This document shows, one piece after another, positions 6,853-11,320 of a stretch of DNA of 11,320 nt. The notes under the pieces are model-generated. The model saw only the letters and a program-made list of their open reading frames with translations. It was not told the origin of the DNA and made no database searches. Positions within the stretch are counted from its first letter, which is position 1; every line of letters starts with the position of its first letter. The stretch comes from JBLHGU01 sp047615875 (GTDB lineage: Bacteria; Pseudomonadota; Gammaproteobacteria; Arenicellales; CAJQKF01): contig JBLHGU010000162.1 of NCBI GenBank assembly GCA_047615875.1, positions 1 to 11,320 of the forward strand. The letters run 5' to 3'. Both the position numbers and the translations under genes were made by a program.

Positions 6853-7592
6853 GCCTCGGCCACCTCAAAATACGCTGCCCGTACATCGGGATGACTAAAC
6901 ACTTCTTCCGGAGCTCCACTGGCTATGCGTCGCCCTAGATCGAGCACCATAACCTCGTCTGCTACTGCAGCCAATAATTCTAGCCGATGCTCAACCACTA
7001 ATAAGGCCATACGCATTTCATGCACCAGTACACGCAATATTTGATCGAGTTCTTCAAGTTCAGCACTAATTAGTCCAGATGCGGGTTCATCCAGCAAGAG
7101 CACTTTTGGCCGACGCATCAGTAAACAGGCAAGTAATAATTTACGTCGCTGCAAGGTATCTAAAGAACCAGCAAGCGTGCTACCTGGCACATCCAGACGT
7201 ACCAAATCTGCAGCCCATTCGGCCTGGTGCTCAGTTAGGATGGGATGAAACGCCTTGCGGGCAGCTTTTAGAACGTCTGAGACCGGCAGGCCCTCGGGCA
7301 CCACCGGACTCTGATAGGTGCGCCCAATCCCAGCTCGTACGCGGTCCTGAATACTCAGCCTGGAAATATCGCGGCCTTCTAGAAAAACCTGACCACGCTG
7401 CTGATGAATTCGACCACTCAGCACCTCGAATAGTGAGGTTTTACCCGCACCATTCGGTCCGATTATGCCGAGAATCTGTCCGGCGTGAGCCTCAAGCGCG
7501 ACATCATTCAAAATAAGGCGACCGCCGAGTGTCAGTTCAATTCCCTGACACCCGAACAGTGGAACGGCCTCTGTGACAGCTGCCTGGATCAC
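6849..7592 (-). CDS. livG: LivG-type ABC transporter ATP-binding protein with degenerate signature
   Basis: A 247-residue ATPase subunit. Walker A is GPNGAGKT (45-52), the Q-loop is at Q94 (RTYQSPVVPEG), Walker B is VLLLDEPASGL (164-174) with catalytic E169, and the switch histidine is H202 in VVEHRLELL. The signature normally written LSxGQ is LDTLQ here (144-148), so the conserved serine and glycine are missing although the following RRKL helix is kept. That makes one of the two shared ATP sites probably non-consensus. The start is GTG (7592-7590), overlapping the binding-protein stop by 4 bases (GTGA), with no clear Shine-Dalgarno. This indicates translational coupling. Confidence 0.92.
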   Translation of the reverse strand: MIQAAVTEAVPLFGCQGIELTLGGRLILNDVALEAHAGQILGIIGPNGAGKTSLFEVLSGRIHQQRGQVFLEGRDISRLSIQDRVRAGIGRTYQSPVVPEGLPVSDVLKAARKAFHPILTEHQAEWAADLVRLDVPGSTLAGSLDTLQRRKLLLACLLMRRPKVLLLDEPASGLISAELEELDQILRVLVHEMRMALLVVEHRLELLAAVADEVMVLDLGRRIASGAPEEVFSHPDVRAAYFEVAEA

Positions 7593-8854
7593 ATCATCCA
7601 GGGAGCAGGGCGAAACTCGGTTTCAACTAAAGGCTCTGGAGCAATAATTTTATGCTCGCCATCTTGAACCTGAAAGAACAAATGAGCCATACCATCTTCG
7701 ATGTTATCCACTTCATCTGGATACGCTGGTGTGCACTGACAATCATTGTCGAGTTTGTACCAACCATCTACACCGCGGTAATTATTCGCACGAATATGAT
7801 CGTTAACCGCCTTGAAGTCATTCGGATCTCCGACCGCTTCCCAGGCATTTTTCAACATATGTACTACGTCATAGCCCATACCTGTGTAAACCAGACCCAT
7901 GGTGCCAGGGAAACGCTTTTTGTACTTGGTACGAAATGCAGCACCCATTTCGTCATTGTAAACTCCTAGCACGGTACTCCAAATGTAGCCTTCTGCACCT
8001 TCACCAGCGATGTCTAGAAACTCTGGTTGTGAAGGACCGTACTGCATATAAATAAGTGCTCCAGGCAGCGGATTGGCAGGAAACTGTGATGTGAAAGCCG
8101 CATAGGCTGCCGCTACCCAATGGTTAAGCATGACAACGCCTGCACCATACTTATGTATATCCCGGATAGTGGGCCCCCAGTCTTGCACCGGCGATTGAAT
8201 ATCCGATATACCAGCAAGTTCCCAAGTACCATTACTATTTTCGATGGCCGCCAGTGTTGCCTCGGAGATTCGTTGGTTGTAACCAATCTGTCCTTGCACA
8301 ACGTGGATCTTGTTATTAATAGGTTTCCACTTACCAGATGCCTTCAGATTATCCAGAAACGGAATAAAACCCACACCATAGTTAGTTTCTGGCGGATCGA
8401 GATGGAAGAAGTTAGAGAACTTCGCCGGATCGCTCTTAAAATAGTTAATCGCATCAATTTTAGTATCACCACTCATATGCGGTGCGCCATAGGCGGCGGA
8501 CGCGTCCATAGCCGGAGTTGGAATCAGCACAAATGGTGAGGAGAATGCATGTACTTTCTCATCAACCAATTTTTGAAATGCCGCTTGCGTTCCCTCTGGG
8601 GACAACAGATCCGTGTCGACCACTTTGTATTCGATTTGTCGGCCCAATACACCGCCAGCCGCATTAATTTCTTCGATGGCTAAAATAGTGCCATTCAGAT
8701 GGTCTTGATGATCCGCAACGCCAACTGGTCCAGTTTGATTCAGTGGCAATCCGATAATAATGGGATCGGCGGACAGTGCTAAGGCTGACACCACGCAAAG
8801 CTGCAGGCTTGCAAACGCGGTGATAGTCGATTTTAAAAAGCTAGATCGTTTCAA
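7589..8854 (-). CDS. Periplasmic substrate-binding protein of the amide/branched-chain amino acid ABC importer
   Basis: A type I periplasmic binding protein (Peripla_BP_5/6, LivJ/AmiC/FmdD/UrtA group), 421 residues from the chosen start. The signal peptide has KR at 2-3 and a hydrophobic core ITAFASLQLCVVSALAL, with likely cleavage just before DPIIIG (about residue 29). The mature start IIIGLPLNQTGP, then LAIEEINAAGGVLGRQIE, is the family signature. Start choice: TTG at 8854-8852 has a strong AGAGGAG six bases upstream and puts the basic residues directly before the signal core. The longer reading from ATG 8911 adds 19 residues (MILDNFRWRM...) that spoil the signal peptide. It is the first gene of the operon, 4 bases overlapping livG. 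As the specificity component it should bind the amide handled by the downstream DMFase-like enzyme. The ligand itself cannot be read from the sequence. Confidence 0.9.
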   Translation of the reverse strand: MKRSSFLKSTITAFASLQLCVVSALALSADPIIIGLPLNQTGPVGVADHQDHLNGTILAIEEINAAGGVLGRQIEYKVVDTDLLSPEGTQAAFQKLVDEKVHAFSSPFVLIPTPAMDASAAYGAPHMSGDTKIDAINYFKSDPAKFSNFFHLDPPETNYGVGFIPFLDNLKASGKWKPINNKIHVVQGQIGYNQRISEATLAAIENSNGTWELAGISDIQSPVQDWGPTIRDIHKYGAGVVMLNHWVAAAYAAFTSQFPANPLPGALIYMQYGPSQPEFLDIAGEGAEGYIWSTVLGVYNDEMGAAFRTKYKKRFPGTMGLVYTGMGYDVVHMLKNAWEAVGDPNDFKAVNDHIRANNYRGVDGWYKLDNDCQCTPAYPDEVDNIEDGMAHLFFQVQDGEHKIIAPEPLVETEFRPAPWMM

Positions 8855-8867
8855 TGGTTTCTCCTCT
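8855..8867 (-). promoter_or_regulatory. Ribosome site that fixes the TTG start of the binding protein
   Basis: Minus strand AGAGGAG (8867-8861) followed by AAACCA and TTG. It supports starting the protein at 8854 rather than at the ATG 57 bases upstream. Confidence 0.65.
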
Positions 8868-8967
8868 GGTTTATTCAAACACATGCGCCATCTAAAGTTA
8901 TCCAGTATCATTTAACAACAACGACACTAAACAAATTTATTATGACATGTGTGACGAATGCCGGATT

Positions 8968-8997
8968 AGTATAAAGCACATCCATTTAATTTTTCAA
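8968..8997 (-). promoter_or_regulatory. Sigma70-type promoter of the amide importer/amidase operon
   Basis: Minus strand TTGAAA (8997-8992), an 18-base spacer and TATACT (8973-8968); each box matches the consensus at five of six positions. Transcription would start near 8961, giving a leader of about 105 bases before the TTG start at 8854. All six operon genes lie downstream without a gap larger than 9 bases, so this probably serves the whole operon. Confidence 0.5.
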
Positions 8998-9425
8998 CAC
9001 TAACTATTTCTCGATGTAGAATTCCATCATGATATTATTGATTTGCGCACTTAACGTAGCGAACATCAGATTATAATTTCCAAGCAACAAACACTTACTG
9101 GATCTCGTCAGTATTTAGAAATTTCATATCGTCATCTAAATGCATTCTTTCGATCAGGACACACTAAATAATTTGTGCTATTTATAGTAATTGTTTTTAG
9201 TTCTATATAAGAGTGATAGTTTCGCCATACCTGTTGAAAACCTATCCGTCCATGTATTTGTTAGAACTCAGGTGATCACCCATATTTAATGCTTGTATCT
9301 TTAATTAGCAGGTGCATTTGAAAAGTTAATTTCGGTCTTGAACCAAATCGGCAGTAGTGGCTAATACTTCTATTGGCACTACCTGGCCATTGAAGCAACA
9401 TTTCACAACACTACTCCATATGTAA
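8998..9425. other. AT-rich intergenic spacer between divergent units
   Basis: No open frame here resembles a protein. The region is AT-rich and separates the leftward importer/amidase operon from rightward yheU. It contains a perfect 10-base palindrome GGTGATCACC (9271-9280), which is short enough to be chance. Confidence 0.5.
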
Positions 9426-9453
9426 AGTTGTATATTACACAAAATATACAACT
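9426..9453. repeat. Perfect 11+11 base inverted repeat, possible operator
   Basis: AGTTGTATATT (9426-9436), six-base spacer ACACAA, AATATACAACT (9443-9453). Both arms match exactly, with TTGTATA/TATACAA cores like those bound by some dimeric regulators. It is 88 bases before the yheU start. No T-run follows, so it is not a terminator. Confidence 0.5.
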
Positions 9454-9541
9454 CGTAATTTATAGTCATGACCTGCCTCCTCTTCAGGGCCAAGACTTGA
9501 ATATTCCTGAGCTTCCCACTTACTACAATTGGCAAAAAGAA

Positions 9542-9793
9542 ATGGAAGTAATCATCACCTGGCAGGATATCGACTCGGAAACCCTGAGTGAACTTTTAAA
9601 GGAGATCGTCAGTCGCGACGGTACAGATTATGGTGCTGATGAGATGTCTACAGGTGAAAAGATCGAGCAAGCACTGCATTCTCTGCGAAGCAAGACCGCC
9701 GTATTGTGTTGGGATACTGAGTTGGAAAGCGCTAACCTACGGCCACGAGATGATATCGATGCTGTCCAGCATGAACGCTGGCATAAAGAATAA
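9542..9793 (+). CDS. yheU: UPF0270 family protein, YheU-like
   Basis: An 83-residue protein. ITWQDIDSETLSELLKEIVS (5-24), then RDGTDYGADE and KTAVLCWDTELESANLRP, match the YheU pattern I recall from E. coli (WQDLSPETL, REGTDYG, GEAVLVW, NIMP; 72 residues). The function of the family is not established. I chose the ATG at 9542 because the homology begins there; the longer reading from TTG at 9428 adds 38 residues that run through the inverted repeat and look non-coding. Upstream of the chosen ATG there is only a weak AAAAAGAA purine stretch. It is transcribed away from the importer operon. Confidence 0.78.
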   Translation: MEVIITWQDIDSETLSELLKEIVSRDGTDYGADEMSTGEKIEQALHSLRSKTAVLCWDTELESANLRPRDDIDAVQHERWHKE

Positions 9794-10109
9794 AATAATA
9801 AGATAGTTAAGTGTCTGCAATTAGCCTCTTTCAATTTTTTATGCAATTGCCACCTTCTTTGCCCATTGCATATCATCATTGTTGAGTACAGGATAATCAA
9901 ACCATCATTTCTGTATTTCCTGATTTCTACATCTAACTTTCTTTAGGTGTAAGTTTTCAGCATGCTACCTATCAGTTATCCCCTCCATACACTACTACAC
10001 GTTAAACAATGGCATGGTTATTGCTGCTGGCTATCGATATTTAGATACTTTAATCTGTAGAAAGAATTATTCTTCACACTATAAACAGGACAGAATAGAG
10101 AGACTGACA
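9794..10109. other. Intergenic region between yheU and the MOSC gene
   Basis: 316 bases, AT-rich, without a credible gene. A longer in-frame reading of the MOSC gene from 10014 exists but its 32 extra residues do not look conserved. A small palindrome AAGAAT-T-ATTCTT lies at 10062-10074, upstream of the MOSC start. No convincing terminator or promoter was found. Confidence 0.45.
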
Positions 10110-10718
10110 ATGCCCAGCTATAAAGAAGCCAATTTTCTGGGGAGCGTTCTCCAGGCACTGATTGTTCCTACGGGAACTGATGCAAAAGTCACTATCGTGA
10201 GTGAGCCCTTACTCGAACGTATCGAGGTTACATTCGAAGGCTTGTCGGGAGAATCTCACTCTGGTTTGACACGGGAAGCATGTGTCCGAACGCGGGAAAT
10301 TTATGACAAGGGCACACAAATTCGTAATGTTCGTCAGATCACAATTATCTCTGAGGAGGAAATGGCATTGATTGCCAAGGGAATGGATATCGATTTCATT
10401 AAACCGGAGTGGCTTGGTGCAAATTTACTTGTTTCAGGGATTCCCAACTTAACCCTACTGCCACCTTCAACCCGTCTGCTATTTTCCGGTGGCGTTTGCC
10501 TGGTTATCGATATGGAAAATCTTCCCTGCGGTTATCCAGCAAAAGAAATTCAGAAGGCGCACGAAGGAAAGGGCAAACTTTTCATGCGCAATGCGCATCA
10601 GAGACGTGGCGTAACCGCCTGGGTAGAAAAAGAAGGTTCAGTTGCCACTGGAGATAGTATCCGCGTTTTCATGCCAGCACAAAGCACCTGGCCAGGGGAG
10701 GCAACGGATTTCGCCTAG
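10110..10718 (+). CDS. MOSC domain-containing protein
   Basis: A 202-residue protein with the MOSC (molybdenum cofactor sulfurase C-terminal) pattern: SGESHSGLTREACVRT (46-61), RNVRQITIISEEE (72-84), the hallmark PEWLGANLLVSGIPNLTLLP (99-118), then LLFSGGVCLVIDMENLPC (123-140) and GVTAWVEKEGSVATGDSIRV (167-186). Many MOSC proteins carry a sulfur-bearing cysteine; C140 (ENLPC) and C130 are candidates. Free-standing MOSC proteins of this size are thought to act in sulfur transfer or in detoxifying reduction of N-hydroxylated compounds, but the role here is unknown. The ATG at 10110 follows a GAGAG purine stretch and starts the conserved region; the ATG at 10014 is less likely. It is monocistronic as far as can be seen. 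Confidence 0.8.
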   Translation: MPSYKEANFLGSVLQALIVPTGTDAKVTIVSEPLLERIEVTFEGLSGESHSGLTREACVRTREIYDKGTQIRNVRQITIISEEEMALIAKGMDIDFIKPEWLGANLLVSGIPNLTLLPPSTRLLFSGGVCLVIDMENLPCGYPAKEIQKAHEGKGKLFMRNAHQRRGVTAWVEKEGSVATGDSIRVFMPAQSTWPGEATDFA

Positions 10719-11169
10719 AATATGTACCTAGAACAGCTTAAACACTAATATCTTTGTTAACCATTATTGCTCTGCTACTCTGAATTTCCTAAGGTATTGA
10801 TGTCTGGGTATCGGTATCTGAGTATTAATGTTCTCTTTATCTTTTTGCTCCAAAATTTCTCTGAGATTGAATAAGGGAACTGCCCTGACGTGCTCTCTCA
10901 ATCTGAGCACATTTCTCTGCGATCTGAAGTCGAGCGCCTACTCTAATTTCCAACCACGAACAATAAATTCAGCTACTCCTACACAGATCACGATAGTGGT
11001 GGGGAACAGAATACCTATCTTGCTGATCCATTAGATGGCGATTAGTTATTGGGTAAGAACACAAGCGTGTCGCACGGCCTCAATTTATCAGCTATGCCCG
11101 TAGCTTGCCTTGTACAGCCATCTGCACATGAGTCAGAACCCATTCACACGATTACCTTCGCAAACCAAC
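10719..11169. other. Gene-poor region after the MOSC gene
   Basis: About 450 bases with no recognisable protein or tRNA. An open frame at 10828-11034 (plus, 68 codons) has no family resemblance and no ribosome site. Paired segments AGATTGA (10864-10870) and TCAATCT (10898-10904), with AGGG/CCCT inside, could fold as a hairpin. The region ends in a terminator, so an untranslated or small RNA is possible. Confidence 0.4.
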
Positions 11170-11206
11170 CGAGAACTTTATCGCTCCCGATTGGTCTCGC
11201 TTTTTT
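11170..11206 (+). terminator. Rho-independent terminator
   Basis: CGAGA (11170-11174) pairs with TCTCG (11195-11199), with an inner stem ATCG-CTCC-CGAT (11180-11191), followed by CTTTTTT (11200-11206). It ends plus-strand transcription, either a long MOSC mRNA or a separate short transcript from the gene-poor region. The stem is interrupted, so strength is moderate. Confidence 0.5.
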
Positions 11207-11260
11207 AAATTAAATTACGCCCAATAAATATATAATGAGCATCCCGACTTTTAGATAATA

Positions 11261-11320
11261 TTATTCAAAACGAATCCATTCAGTATCGGACTGCTTCCCT
11301 CTGTTTTTATGAATTCTTTG
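11261..11320 (-). CDS. Possible 3' end of a leftward gene entering from the right edge
   Basis: The minus strand reads 19 codons from the window edge to TAA (11263-11261), ending DTEWIRFE. The composition is protein-like, but such a short open stretch is often chance. Another minus frame is also open for 22 codons (stop near 11252). No family recognised. Confidence 0.2.
   Translation of the reverse strand, partial: QRIHKNRGKQSDTEWIRFE

Noticed and set aside
9271..9280. GGTGATCACC palindrome in the spacer.
   Set aside because: A perfect 10-base palindrome is expected about once per kilobase and it does not extend further.
9628..9900. 90-codon minus-strand open frame overlapping yheU.
   Set aside because: The plus-strand frame matches a known small family; the minus frame matches nothing.
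10062..10074. AAGAAT-T-ATTCTT palindrome upstream of the MOSC gene as an operator.
   Set aside because: Short and AT-only arms in an AT-rich region; no second site and no regulator nearby.
10919..11030. Minus-strand stretch of about 30 codons with a hydrophobic segment (ILFPTTIVICVGVAEFIV) that resembles a small membrane protein.
   Set aside because: It follows a stop codon directly, has no ATG/GTG/TTG start or ribosome site, and open frames of this length are common by chance.

Overview
The window looks like a chromosomal segment of a gammaproteobacterium, probably a marine or other free-living one. The evidence is a YheU/UPF0270 gene, a family I know mainly from Gammaproteobacteria, together with a MOSC gene, sigma70-like promoters and moderate GC coding regions separated by AT-rich spacers. 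No phage, transposon, CRISPR or rRNA/tRNA gene was recognised.

Layout. Positions 1-407 (minus) hold the N-terminal half of glyoxalase II, cut by the window edge. Positions 527-1252 (minus) hold a class I glutamine amidotransferase with its own promoter. Positions 1411-8854 (minus) hold a compact six-gene operon, read from right to left: periplasmic substrate-binding protein, LivG ATPase, LivF ATPase, LivH permease, an unusual LivM permease, and an N,N-dimethylformamidase (DMFase) large-subunit homologue. Junctions are 4-bp overlaps or gaps of 3-9 bases, and a good sigma70 promoter lies at 8968-8997. Position 8912 onward is an AT-rich spacer with a perfect 11+11 inverted repeat. It is followed on the plus strand by yheU (9542-9793) and a MOSC-domain gene (10110-10718), then about 450 bases with no recognised gene and a rho-independent terminator near 11170-11206.

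The main discovery candidate is the LivM gene. It is one open frame of 510 codons whose first ~365 residues are a branched-chain-amino-acid/amide-type ABC permease. Its last ~120 residues match my recollection of the small (alpha) subunit of N,N-dimethylformamidase. The large (beta) subunit gene starts 3 bases after its stop, which is the small-then-large order known for dmfA1A2. Inside the fused frame, a perfect AAGGAGG Shine-Dalgarno lies 7 bases before an in-frame TTG, exactly at the start of the small-subunit domain. The gene may therefore make both a membrane-tethered and a free 120-residue small subunit. The substrate-binding-protein gene in the same operon also appears to start at a TTG behind a strong Shine-Dalgarno.

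How it may work together (inference): the binding protein captures a small amide in the periplasm, LivGFHM imports it, and a DMFase-like iron amidohydrolase, possibly docked on the permease through the fused subunit, hydrolyses it to an amine and an acid at the membrane. The exact substrate cannot be read from the sequence.
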